From Trichoplusia ni (Eukaryota > Arthropoda > Insecta > Lepidoptera > Noctuidae), in contig NC_039480.1 in NCBI RefSeq assembly GCF_003590095.1, positions 5,681,328-5,745,327 of the forward strand: DNA of 64,000 nt. The letters are read 5' to 3'. Each line of letters begins with the position of its first letter. Positions within the stretch are counted from its first letter, which is position 1. The notes beneath the pieces were generated by a model. That model had not been told where the DNA came from. It made no database searches and was given only the letters and a program-made list of their open reading frames with translations. Below are positions 12,440-22,985 of the stretch, in pieces. The position numbers and the translations under genes are program-made.

Positions 12440-13094
12440 GTATGCCGAACGGGACTGTTTCGCGAGTCTGACTATCACTTAGCCGGATGTTTCAAAAGAA
12501 AGAAGTATATTACCATGAACAGAACCGGCATTTCAAATTTGACCAGGACTTTAATAAACTGAATACAGTACTATAAACTATTATGGTTATGACTATCCAA
12601 CATTTTAACTAAACAAATATTAAGGCAAGGCGTAATTGCAAGGCCATTTAATGAGAGTTGGGTAAGTAGGGACATAGTAACGGAAATTCTGCAAATACCC
12701 CGTGTCCTTAGCTTCTAGCAGATAATAACTAACAGGCATGGCAGGAATATAATTATACAATCGGACATTTGCTAGCGGCTTGGCTCTAGTGAATGATAGT
12801 CCCATATATCCGTTTTTAGACAGAAAATTACCTATTTAACAACTTTTTTTTTCAAAATCAGTTTAGTAGTTCAGATGTTTAAGGTAACAGATGGTCGATT
12901 TTAATCCGCATTTTTTAGATGTATCTCGCTGCACCTCCTGAATCTTTTATGCCTCTATCAATCCTAGCTGTCTATTTCAAATGAAAATTCAGTTTCAGAG
13001 AGACACCTAAATTGAAATTTTGGAAAATGAGAGAACGTAGCTGATCGATTCTAAGATAATAAATACGAATGCAATGGTCCATCTGTTAATCTTA

Positions 13095-13297
13095 TCCTAC
13101 TACTATTATAAAGGCGAAAGTTTGTAAGTATGGATGTATGGCTGTTTGTTACTCTTTCACGTAAAAACTACTGAATGGATTTGAATGAAACTTTACCACA
13201 ATATAGCTTATACATCAGAATAACACATAGGCTACAATTTTTGAGGTTTCTAATGTGTCCTGAAGTCCACGCGAACGAAGTCGCGGGCAAAAGCTAG
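13095..13297 (+). mobile_element. Lep1-like Helitron
   Basis: TCCTACTACTATTATAAAGG start, GCGAACGAAGTCGCGGGC hairpin and AAAAGCTAG end, flanked by A and T. A shorter decayed end (GGCAAAACCGCTAGTAAAAG) follows at about 13395. Confidence 0.8.
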
Positions 13298-13578
13298 TAA
13301 CAGATAAACTTATAAACCGATTTCGACAAAATTTGCTATTTAGATGGCTTTCAATTCAAAAAGGCATTTTGCCTTAATAATTAGCATCCACGCGGGCAAA
13401 ACCGCTAGTAAAAGCTAGTATTTAAATAAAACATATTTCAACGTACCCTAAATTAGAATAACTACTTAAATATACATACAACAGGTTTAGTTAACGAAAA
13501 TTAGAACTTTTAACAAGGATTAAAAAGAACAGTCAGATTAGGAAGCTAATAGCGATTAAAACAAAATAAAATATAAAA

Positions 13579-14185
13579 AGGGTATTTGACTTAAAAATAG
13601 TCCAATTAATACGTCAGATAGATTTCCAAAAATATATTTGATACTTCTTTTTCAGTATTTTCAAATGCATCAACGATACTCAAACGAGTAGAAGTGGCGG
13701 GTTGTTAGGTCATTTGTCAGTAAGAATAGGGATGATGACAATTTTTTTTGCAGTGTCGCGTCTTGTAGTTTTTTGTATAATAATGGATACGTATTTTTTA
13801 ATTTGTCCCGAAAACATAAATTGACCAAATTACAGTGAATGAAACTTACGCGTGACGTCACAATTGAGTATAAATTTTACTCTATCGTTACGTCACAAGC
13901 TCTCCTAAACTTTAAAGCAGTTAATCTTTGTCAATTCTAGTTTTTCTGAAAAAGGAGAAACTACATGTCTCATACTTTTCAATTATCTAACTGAGGGACT
14001 AATGAGATTTTTTCTTTTTATACCCAGTCATCATCCCTATTATACTGACAAATGACGTCACAGGAGACTTTAACTTTCTGAAATAGTTTAATTTATTTTA
14101 TGCGCGAGAAATGAAAATACTTATCAAATGATAGTAAGAAATCTATATGACGTATTTATTAGATATTTATACTCAAATACCCTAA
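13579..14185. mobile_element. MITE-4 copy interrupted by MITE-3
   Basis: Outer ends GGGTATTTGAC and ACTCAAATACCCTA delimit the host element; positions 13725-14041 are a complete MITE-3 with 15-bp inverted ends AATAGGGATGATGAC / GTCATCATCCCTATT. Confidence 0.8.
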
Positions 14186-14361
14186 AAAATATAATTATTG
14201 CTGAGAAACCTTATTTTGTACGACTTGATTGCTATACAATATGAAAATATCAATTTATAGTGAACATTTTGTTGTGCTTTGCAATTGTTAAGTACTTAAT
14301 ACCTCGGCTTTATTATAGTTTAGGTATCAGCAGACAAACACCGTCATCTTTTAAAGTATAC

Positions 14362-14685
14362 TAAGGCCAACGAGACGAGATAAATACGTAAACAAGCGGA
14401 CCGTTACTGAGTTACAGTGCGATAGCGAGGGATTATTATCCCTGTCCTTATCACTCGTACGCGCATATAGGGCGTGAGTTGGTCGATGGCAGCTGTCGTT
14501 ATGGGTTTCGTGGTACAAGAAAGCAGTCAGTACGGCAGTTGTCAACATTTGGTCCGCCATGTTGTGAACAAGTTCATTCTTTCATTTTTGTCAAAATTCG
14601 AACTTTATAATAGTTTATTCGAATAAAAATGTCAGGAACCCCTGAAAGTTTGTTTACATTCTTTATTTCGTCTCGTTGGCCTTAC
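14362..14685. mobile_element. MITE-6 (TAAGGCCAACGAGACG termini)
   Basis: Inverted ends TAAGGCCAACGAGACGAGA at left and TCGTCTCGTTGGCCTTA at right, about 324 bp apart, with flanking TATAC and CTATA. It is the only full copy in the window. The 69-codon minus-strand frame inside has no family resemblance. Confidence 0.75.
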
Positions 14686-14847
14686 TATAATATAATGATT
14701 GTGGAAGCGAGAGAGCGCATGGCATAGAGTGCCATCTCTTTCCCACATTCGTGATAATATTCTCTTAATAGTTGTCTCGTTAACAAAGCATATTCTTACT
14801 TACTCAGTATGGCTAAATTTCACGTTTTATAAAGGGTGGCTGATGAT

Positions 14848-15120
14848 TAACTGGCCTGGTGGTCTAGTGGTTAGTGGCCCTGACTGCTTTACCAGAGGTC
14901 GTGGTCGTCCACCCAGGACAAATGTTTCTGTGATGAGCACGGTCATTTGATGAGCACGGTATTTTTTTCTGTGTCTGGGTGTAATTTACTTTTAGCATGT
15001 GTGTATTTAGAAATAAGTATGTTTATCAGTTATCTAGAACTCGTAATACAAGCTTTTCTTAGTTTGAGGGTAGATGGCAATGTGTGACAGATGTGGAATA
15101 TTTTTATAATATTATTATAA
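14848..15120 (+). mobile_element. SINE-A copy, near full length
   Basis: Head GGCCTGGTGGTCTAGTGGTT with A box, tail with GTATTTAGAAATAAGTATGT, ATCAGTTATCTAGAACTCGT and GATGGCAATGTGTGAC, ending in an AT-rich tract. The B box is worn. Confidence 0.8.
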
Positions 15121-15233
15121 TTTAAACATCTGCAAGGATAGCCCCGTGGCATAGGTGGTGTTGGTGTCTTGTATAGAAACCTGAATGTTTGTGAAAATCC
15201 CCGCGACACAAGGATTCACAGATACGTTGATGG

Positions 15234-15480
15234 ATTTTTTTTTCACACAACCCCATCCAGTCTCAAACTAAGCAGTGCTTGTATTATGAGTACTGGACAA
15301 CTGATAAACATACTTATATATTTCTAAATACATACATAATATAGATAAATTAAACCCAAACACAGAACAAATCATCGTGCTCATCACACAAACATTTGTC
15401 CTAGGTGGTTTTTAACCCACGATCTCCGGTATAGCAGTCAGGGTCACTAACCACTAGACCAACAGGCCCGTCATTTTCAC
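15234..15480 (-). mobile_element. SINE-A copy, inverted relative to 14848-15120
   Basis: Reverse copy from ACACAACCCCATCCAGTCTC to GACCAACAGGCCCGTCA. With the copy at 14848-15120 it forms a potential long inverted pair separated by about 110 bp. Confidence 0.8.
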
Positions 15481-15572
15481 ACATCATGACTGGATTCTCG
15501 CTTAATGTAACCATACTATAAACAACTCACTTCACTGATCCAACCGCCGTTGCCATGACAACACACAAACAC

Positions 15573-18500
15573 TTAAAACTCTATAGGTACTTCTTGCACA
15601 ATAATTTTATATCCTAAATTATGTAACGGTGCGAATTCATCTTGAGCGGTGAAACTATCATACTCTCTCAACTCGACCACGGGCGCAGGGATCTCAAAAT
15701 CGACATTATTCATGTAATCCTCATTCTCTCCTATACTCAAATCGTCGAAACCACTTTGGGAGACCTCGTGGAGGTTTTCAAAGTGTATTTCTGGTCTCGC
15801 ATCCTCAAAAGGCATTTCTGGGTGGTTCAGACGGATACATTTGTGGGTTTTCAAGAGAGAGGGCCATACAAAGATTTCTTCGCAAACGCTGCATTGTAAG
15901 CTCTCGTAATTCGAGTGTTGCGTTTCGATGTGACGGTTCAAACAGTAATTTGATGAGTAATATTTGCCGCAAGTCTGCAAAAAATATATTTAAGTCAGTG
16001 TTATTCAGGGATTCAAAATGTACGTAATTCGTTAGATTTTCCAAACAATATTAAATTCGGACAACATCACATACATTGTTCTGAACCCAAAGTAAGTTGC
16101 TTAAGCACTTGTGTTATGGAATTCAGATACAACGAAGGAACCACAAACACCCAGACCCGAGACAATGTAGAAATAAGAATTTTTACATTGACCCGACCGG
16201 GGATCGAACCCGGGACCTCAGAGCTAGCGACACCTTGAAACCGGTGCGTACGCCACACGACCACGGAGGTCGTCGTTCGTATATTGAATACGTATATTTC
16301 ATTTTATTAAATTATCCAGAGTTAAGGAAGATTAAGAGACGAGCACTGAATATGACGAAACGTATGGTAGTGGGGGTCAGAAATGTCACTTGCCAGTAAA
16401 AATGGTACTAGCAAGTGACGTCACAGAAGATTTTATTTCACTGTATCGTTTTAATTTTGTGTTTCGGAGATAAAAGAAAAAATATCATCGGCCTAGCCTT
16501 TTCCCAACTATGTTGGGGTCGGCTACCAGTCTAACCGGTTTCAGCTAAGTACCAGTGTTTTACAAGGAGCGACTGCCTATCTGACCTCCTCAACCCAGTT
16601 ATCTGGGCGACACGATACCCCTTGGTTAGACTGGTTGTCAGACTTTTCAAGCTTCTGACTACCTGTAACGACTGTCAAAGATGTAAGAACAACAGCCGGG
16701 ACCCACAATTTAACGTGCCTTTCGAAACACGATAAAAGAAAAAATACGTAACCAATATTCTTCGGAAATCTGTCGGACGAATCAAATGTTTTTTTTTGTG
16801 TCAAAAACCCCTTTTCATTGTATTATTAAATTATGAATCATCTTCATGGAAAATATAAAATACAATCTATGACGTCAGCGTTCTTATCAACGGCGCGCGA
16901 ACGTCACAAAGGCGGCTATATTTTTGGCAATCAATATGGCTTCGGTATGAAACGAATTAATAATTTTCCACAGTCGCATTTTGTAATTAATTTTTAAGAC
17001 TTTTGCGATATACTTGGGAATATGGTAGAAAGCGGAAAACGAAAATTGAAAGTAATAAAAAACGTTTTTGGACCAGGAGTGGTCAGGGGCGAATTTGATG
17101 TTATCCAAACTAGGCTTTCCAGGGATGGCCTCCCATACTTGATATAAAGCATGAAACAATTAATTAACTATAGGAATTATTAATAATGTAATAGGAAATA
17201 TGCGTTTAGAAGACAACTACAAAAAAAATATTTTAGCAAATTCTGTCGCCCTAGGCATATTCGCCCTGAATACTAATATACCCCTTGCAGTGAAAACATA
17301 ATGGCTTAATATAGTTAACTATTTAAAAAATTCAACCGGAGTCCTTAATCATGAGCTGACGCGTCTGCTCATGATTAAGGACTCCGGTTGGGTCCGAAAC
17401 TAGTCGGGCTACCCCGATAAATACGCGTGAGTAAACCGTTACATTTAATAATGAATCATTCTCACGACAGTTACTATCAAAATATTAAAAAAATGCTTAC
17501 CACACATTGAAATTTGGAGATAATAGTCTTTTTACTCCTTGGATCAACGATAGGCTTCTTTATTTCTCCGCTCTCTCCAATAATTGCTACAACATCTTCC
17601 ATATTGAGTGGTGCTGGCCTATCCACTTTTTTTTCAGGTTCCGTACCAGCAGTATCGTCCACCGCAACCTCTGGTGTCATAACCCTCTGCGGTACTTTCA
17701 CTCTTTCCAATACCAACAAAGGCTGCATATAATCTGGTATTGGTTCTCCGTACTTGTACGTAGTCTTCATCTTATTGGATATCCGTTCTTGTGAATTATC
17801 GCTTGTTTTTAAGTAATGCGACCATTTGTGCTGCATCATATCGGTTTCCGTATCAAATTTTTTAAGACATTGGTCACAGAAGTAATAGTCTTTGTATCCG
17901 GTCATTGCTTTACTTGAGAGATCCGGTAATGATTGTACGTGTTTCTCTAAAACAGCACGTTCTACGGAGCTTTCATCACAGAAGTTACATAAGTACAATC
18001 TCTCTTTACCAAGTGTACGCATATCAAACAACGTAGTAGGTCTATTATTTGAATGTAAGAAAGCCAAATGATGTGATATAGCACACTTCGTTTCAAACTG
18101 ATCTTTACACACATCACAGACGTAACACGTAGTGATATGTTCGTAACTATGATCTTTCAAGTCCATAAATTTGAAATACTCTTCATTACAGGTACGGCAT
18201 TTATGGCGTTTCAATACTCTACATACGTTCCGTCTATGCTCATTATAATCATATTTGTTACGTAGCAACAGTCCGCAGACATCGCAGTGCAGTTTAATAT
18301 GGATTTTAAAGAACAAGCGGTCAACGAATTTCTTATTGCAATAGTTACAGATGTAACATTTTCTCTTTTTATGCAGCTGTTTCATATGAGTCTTGAGAAA
18401 TTTGTAGTCAATGAAGATCTTCGGACACTTCCTACACTTGTGGTACTCTTTGACCTCATGTATAATGACATGGTCGGAAAACGACACCTTTTTCTGAGGT

Positions 18501-18979
18501 TTGCTATAGTTTTTAAACACAATATGTTTATTTTCCTGGTGTTTTCGTAGTTTTTTTTCGTTGGAATACAGTTTACCACAAGTTTTACAATTGACGCTCG
18601 TCATGGCGTCTTTTTCGCCGTCCGATGATGATGAAGAGGTGCTCCTACGTAATTTTTTTGATAGAATTCCTCTCTTCAAGTTACCGATGTCCTGTTTTGC
18701 TATTTGAACCGAACACAAAGCTGTCAATTTGTGTATATGTTTTTCTAATGTATCTACACTTCGAATCCGGCAGTCCTTGATGGATGCAGCGGAGGTTTTC
18801 AAGTACGGAGTTATGTCGTAACGAGCAACGCGAACCAGAGGCACTTTCTCGAAACCCAGGAAACCTTTTTCGGGCGGTATATCTTCCCAATCCTCGAAAG
18901 AAGTGTCTGTAGCACTAGTCTCCAATAACGCACCTTTAGAACACTCAGATTTTTTTGTAACTCCATCGCTTGGGGACAT
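15573..18979 (-). CDS. C2H2 zinc-finger protein, two exons, 626 aa
   Basis: Exon 1 is 17501-18979 (493 codons) and exon 2 is 15573-15974 (133 codons plus stop). The intron of 1,526 bp has a GTAAGC donor and TTTTTTGCAG acceptor in phase 0 and falls inside a zinc finger (first Cys in exon 1, CGKYYSSNYC in exon 2), which supports the join. C2H2 or C2H2-like units begin near residues 131, 182, 211, 232 (C2HC form), 261, 288, 331 (degenerate), 368, 492 and 521. The N-terminal 125 residues have no visible ZAD or KRAB domain and include a Ser-rich run (STSSSSSDGEKD) followed by the first finger. The C-terminal 90 residues are acidic. By family it is probably a nuclear DNA-binding protein; no target can be read from the sequence. 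The start is the first ATG after an AT-rich leader; PISD lies head-to-head 833 bp away. I do not recognise a named orthologue. Confidence 0.88.
16058..16273 (-). mobile_element. SINE-C copy
   Basis: Reverse orientation in the zinc-finger intron. The tRNA-like head holds GTGGTCGTGTGGCGTACGC and GGTTCGATCCCCGGTCGGG; the tail ends CATACATTGTTCTGAACCC. Other copies: 29003-29218, 34128-34344, 50828-51028. Confidence 0.85.
16484..16730 (-). mobile_element. Non-LTR/SINE-like repeat with 15-bp target duplication
   Basis: The 247-bp insert is bounded by identical GATAAAAGAAAAAAT at 16469-16483 and 16731-16745. On the minus strand it runs from GTGTTTCGAAAGGCACG to GGCTAGGCCGATGAT, ending in the ATG-type tail, so that strand is the sense strand. 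It interrupts an older MITE-4-like sequence. Confidence 0.9.
17333..17482. mobile_element. MITE-1 copy, left arm cut short
   Basis: CAACCGGAGTCCTTAATCAT at left pairs with ATGATTAAGGACTCCGGTTG; the right arm goes on to ACGCGTGAGTAAACCGTTAC and ACGACAGTTACTATC, reaching to within 20 bp of zinc-finger exon 1. Confidence 0.85.
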
Positions 18980-19812
18980 TAGAGTTAATAATTAAAGCGG
19001 GAAAATAAAATAAAAAAGAAAAATTAAAAGGATTGCTAAAATTGTCAACAACGCAACATGACATGCTATCAAAGCTGTTTTTCTGAAGACCACAGATTTC
19101 AAACGGCTTTCGCCATTATGGTTTGGTGTCGAAACCGATCTTTTCCGATAATTTATTAAAACATTATTTTTGCCTCATTTAAAATTACTAATGCCCTGAC
19201 CAATTAATTGTTCGATAAGCCTTCAAGAATGTTTTTTGAAGGGTAGATGTTTTTTAAGAGATTAAGATAAATAATTTGAGAACAAAGAAAAATCTGTTTT
19301 TCAAATACATATTTAGCCTGTGGTAACTGCGTTCAAACGCAGGTGATCTTTTTTCTACTGTCACTATAATTTTTTTCATGTTTTTTTATAATTTTAATTC
19401 GCGCTCCTAGTATTTTTTTTCATGACAATCATAAAAATATAAAAATACTGGATACATGTATCATTTTTGCAACCACCCTAATGTTTTATTTTTTAGAAAT
19501 CTATTAAATTGGTTTATTTTATGGTACGAGCTTCGGAACGCAACTGTACAGTAGTTCTAGTAAAACTATTATGTTTGATAAAATTCCGCATCCTAATATG
19601 GTCTTTACTTTTTAACTCCTACAGACTAAAATAGCATACATAAAGTTATCACAATTACGTAACATGTGTCATACTGTTTATCTAATTTGATTTTTCTTAT
19701 CCGGTACATAGGTAGGTACATCAGTCAAATAAGCACGCAAAATAATCAATTCCCGAGATTTTACGTAAACAGATTATTTTTAAACAACCGCTGTGAGCGT
19801 TTACTGGACGAA
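18980..19812. promoter_or_regulatory. Divergent intergenic region, zinc-finger gene / PISD
   Basis: This 833-bp AT-rich stretch separates two head-to-head genes and must hold both 5' leaders and at least one promoter each. I see no recognisable repeat, no second ORF with an ATG and no clear TATA element. It is unusually free of transposons for this window, which fits selection on regulatory sequence. A bidirectional promoter is an inference from geometry only. Confidence 0.45.
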
Positions 19813-20952
19813 ATGTTCCCGCCGACTCGCATACGAAGCTGTCTTCCTGTTATAAATCCCATGTTTAAACAGAGATTGCGTCCTCACAGACCATTTAGAC
19901 AAACATCTACGCTTCATAATAAAAACCAAACAAAGGTTTCTCAGTTGCAAAAGAATAAATGGATGAGTTTTCGGTCTATTATAACAAGATGGGTGCCTTT
20001 GGGCAGTGCTATATACGTCGGCTGGTGTTACATCCGTGCGAGTATCAACTATGAAGTGTCAAAGATCGAGATTCTGTTCTACGAAATGTTTCCGTTTCGT
20101 GTCACAAGCCGTATTTGGGGGAAAATCGCGGCGTACGAGCTTCCGACGTCGTTACGCGGCTTTGTGTACGGTACGTACATCAAAATGTTCAATGTTAACT
20201 TGAATGAGGCGGCTGTGACTGATCTAAACTATTACAAAAGTTTGTCAGCGTTTTTCACAAGACCGTTAAGAGACGGGGCTCGGTTTATATCGCAGTCAGC
20301 TTGTGTGTCACCCTGTGATGGTGTGGTTCTGAACTGCGGGCCAGCAGACACGGACAAGATAGAACAAGTCAAAGGAGTAACCTACAGCCTTGAGGAGTTT
20401 CTGGGAAAAAATAACTGGACAAACAAAAAAGATGACGATTACTATAATTCGTTACTGACGAATAAAGATAATATTCTACATCAATGCATCATTTACTTGG
20501 CCCCCGGAGATTACCATCGGTTCCATTCGCCGTGCGACTGGACAGCTACATTCCGAAGACACTTCTGCGGTAAACTTTTATCTGTGAACCCGTGGTTGGC
20601 ACGATTGATACCCGGTCTGTTCACGATAAACGAACGAGCGGTATACGTTGGCGAGTGGAAACATGGTTTCTTCAGCATGACAGCGGTTGGAGCAACAAAC
20701 GTTGGCTCCATCGAAATTTATAATGATCCAGAACTTCGAACGAATACGAAAGGAAAACGGACAAGAATCAACGAGTTGAATCTAGGACAAGTTCCTTTAA
20801 AGAAAGGGGAGTTATTCGGACAGTTCAACATGGGTAGTACGATAATATTATTATTTGAAGCTCCGAAAGACTTCAAATTCGACATGGCGTCCGGAGACAA
20901 AGTGCTGATGGGGCAAGCGTTATCGTTAGCAGCTAAAGAACAATCACGGTGA
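19813..20952 (+). CDS. PISD: Phosphatidylserine decarboxylase proenzyme, mitochondrial
   Basis: Single uninterrupted frame of 379 residues from the ATG at 19813. The frame is open back to a GTG at 19666, but no ATG occurs upstream of 19813, so a spliced or longer leader cannot be excluded. The Arg-rich, acid-poor N-terminus fits a mitochondrial presequence, and residues about 60-80 (VPLGSAIYVGWCYIRAS) fit the inner-membrane anchor. The rest is the PS-decarboxylase domain: SPCDGVV with Asp169, PGDYHRFHSP with His235 and His238, and FNMGSTIILLFEAP near the C-terminus. By family, the proenzyme cuts itself before Ser342 of the MGST motif (LGST in many relatives), leaving a pyruvoyl-bearing alpha chain of about 38 residues. 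The enzyme turns phosphatidylserine into phosphatidylethanolamine. All expected catalytic residues are present, so it looks functional. The lack of introns is notable beside its intron-rich neighbours. Confidence 0.95.
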   Translation: MFPPTRIRSCLPVINPMFKQRLRPHRPFRQTSTLHNKNQTKVSQLQKNKWMSFRSIITRWVPLGSAIYVGWCYIRASINYEVSKIEILFYEMFPFRVTSRIWGKIAAYELPTSLRGFVYGTYIKMFNVNLNEAAVTDLNYYKSLSAFFTRPLRDGARFISQSACVSPCDGVVLNCGPADTDKIEQVKGVTYSLEEFLGKNNWTNKKDDDYYNSLLTNKDNILHQCIIYLAPGDYHRFHSPCDWTATFRRHFCGKLLSVNPWLARLIPGLFTINERAVYVGEWKHGFFSMTAVGATNVGSIEIYNDPELRTNTKGKRTRINELNLGQVPLKKGELFGQFNMGSTIILLFEAPKDFKFDMASGDKVLMGQALSLAAKEQSR

Positions 20953-21275
20953 CCTGTTTTTAACGATTTAGTTCACATTGCCCAGATGGTTATGTTCTTG
21001 TATATTATGTCAGTGCTGCTGTGAATGTGTGCGTAAACTTCTAACCAACGTCTGGTACGTAGTATATAATTTATGTCTTCCAACTTGAATAATTATGTGG
21101 TTAATTTATTTCCATTCGGTAAACTCACTGTACACTTTAGAAATTACCAGCTAATTGTTTCCCACTTTTGGGCAAAGGCCTCTCATATGGTGAAAGATTA
21201 AGCATTGATAGAAGACTCAGTACGGTGTATTATTGTCTATGAGTGAACTTGTTTATGGTCTGAAAACTAATTGTA

Positions 21276-21281
21276 AATAAA
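21276..21281 (+). promoter_or_regulatory. Candidate poly(A) signal of PISD
   Basis: An AATAAA hexamer lies 324 bp after the PISD stop on the coding strand. The next 60 bases are AT-rich. It is the first canonical hexamer seen after the stop; no transcript evidence is available. Confidence 0.5.
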
Positions 21282-22079
21282 TAGAATCTATGGATGGAAA
21301 TTGGTCTATATTCTTTAAGAAACAAGATTTTGTTAGATTAAAAAAACAGTCTTGTAAGTCACGTACATAATAATACCAGCCTATATATACATCCCACTGC
21401 TGGGCACAGGCCTCTCGCATATAGGGAAGGTTTGACCATTAATCACCACCCTAGGCTCACTGTGGGCTGGTGATTACAGATTTCAATATCTGGAATCCAA
21501 GTGTCTTAGAATTATTAAGAAAGTAAATAGTCACATTTGACCTATGCCTGTTCTGGAATCGAACCAGCACCTCGTATTTACAAATCTGTACATAGAAATT
21601 CAAGGCCACCACAACTCGTAACTGCATAGATCTTTTGACAGTTCGGTACAAATTCGCTGAAAAATTATATATGAAACAATAAATTGGTCACCCATGAAAT
21701 TTATGACCGTACCCGGCTTTTCACAACGTCCATGTTCATTTCCATTATTTTTTTTTAAAGCGACATCATAATTACATCTCACACAAAAATTCAAGCAATT
21801 CTTGTTACATGTTCATGAGACAACGCCGGTAACAAATAAACAGACAGCGGAGCCTTATTAGGGTTCAGTCTTTACCAATGGAAAACGAAAAAAATAACGA
21901 CACACAAACGACTGCAAATTAAAACTACTAAGCTAAACTTGATATTTTTCGTAGGACCAAATGACAGCTAGCTATTTCACGTTAAATGAATGAATCAACA
22001 AAATCGGTATATCTACTCCGAAGTTACGAGATAACCAACATAAAAAGAAAACAATAAAAATTAATTGCTTAAAAAAATC

Positions 22080-22330
22080 TAAATACCTACGTTTTTAATT
22101 ATGACTATTCAAATTATCAAAATCGGTCCAACCGTTTTTATAGTTGTTAATTGCATAGTCATCGGGTTTGAAGCGACCCTGAAAATTTCAGTCTGCTAGT
22201 TTATCGGGAAGTGCCTCAAAATTGAGTTACAAAAATCCAACCGGAACGACATACAACCGAGAAAGTGTGTGTATAATAAAAAAAACGCGTGGAAATATAG
22301 ATAAATTGCGAAGTTTCAAGTCGGTTGAAA
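22080..22330. repeat. Dispersed repeat, GTGCCTCAAAATTGAGTT family
   Basis: The fullest copy: AAATCGGTCCAACCGTTTTT, TCATCGGGTTTGAAGCGACC, GTGCCTCAAAATTGAGTTAC, CCAACCGGAACGACATACAA. Unknown class. Confidence 0.65.
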
Positions 22331-22486
22331 AAAAGCTAAAAATCAATATAATCTAATATATAAAATTCCCGTGTCACGATGTTAGTCTCTGTGATGTACT
22401 AAACGGTTTTTTTGTCAGATTCTATTCAAACTAGCTTCGTGCCCGTTGATTCGCTCGCGTACTTTTCAATATACGATTTCTTTGAT

Positions 22487-22739
22487 CATCATTGGCCTAG
22501 CCTTTTCCCAACTATGTTGGTGTCGGCTACCAGTCCAACCGGTTTCAGCTAAGTACCAGTGTTTTACAAGGAGCGACTGCCTATCTGACCTCCTCAACCC
22601 AGTTACCTGGGAAACACGATACCCTTGGTTAGACTAGCTGTCAGACTTTTTCAAGCTTCTGACTACCTGTAACGACTGTCAAAGATGTAGGAATAACAGC
22701 CGGGACCCACAATTTAACGTGCCTTCCGAAACACGGACG
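22487..22739 (-). mobile_element. Non-LTR/SINE-like repeat with 16-bp target duplication
   Basis: The 253-bp insert is flanked by identical ATACGATTTCTTTGAT at 22471-22486 and 22740-22755. It has the same order as the 16484 copy and the CATCAT end corresponding to a (GAT)n tail on the minus strand. Confidence 0.9.
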
Positions 22740-22881
22740 ATACGATTTCTTTGATATCGCCAAAAATCATAGAAACGCGCCGCAGTAACGGGCTAAAAAT
22801 ACTTCAGTCGTTTTCAAAATTAAACGACTACGATATTACACTTGTTTAAGCTTAAGATATTTATAAATACTCAGGTATTCA

Positions 22882-22985
22882 GGAATTTAATCCTTGTACC
22901 GCGGAGGACTTCACAAACATTCAAGTCACATGCACAAAGACACCCAGACTCAGGACAAGCATTCGTGGATTACACAAACACTTCG
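22882..22985 (-). mobile_element. SINE-B tail fragment
   Basis: AATCCTTGTACCGCGGAGG, AAGTCACATGCACAAAGACA and CAGGACAAGCATTCGTGGAT in reverse orientation; the tRNA-like head is absent. Confidence 0.7.

Larger units (their letters stand above)
9101..15572. other. Gene-free region between CYFIP and the zinc-finger gene
   Basis: It must contain the CYFIP promoter and 5' leader at its left end, but no clear core element is visible. The remainder is mostly identifiable repeats: SINE-B (9680-9845, minus), MITE-2 (9955-10096), MITE-4 (10795-11116), a CTCCGC-rich stretch (11270-11690), MITE-1 part (11930-12055), MITE-3 (12122-12439), a Helitron (13095-13297), the nested MITE-3-in-MITE-4 (13579-14185), MITE-6 (14362-14685) and two SINE-A copies in opposite orientation (14848-15480). 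No credible coding sequence was found. Confidence 0.8.

Noticed and set aside
14351..14560. 69-codon minus-strand frame
   Set aside because: It lies inside the MITE-6 inverted-repeat element and has no family features.
17507..17794. Plus-strand frames over the zinc-finger exon
   Set aside because: Antisense shadows of the coding exon.
19666..19812. Upstream extension of PISD to 19666
   Set aside because: It would start at GTG; no ATG lies in that frame before 19813, and eukaryotic initiation there is unlikely.
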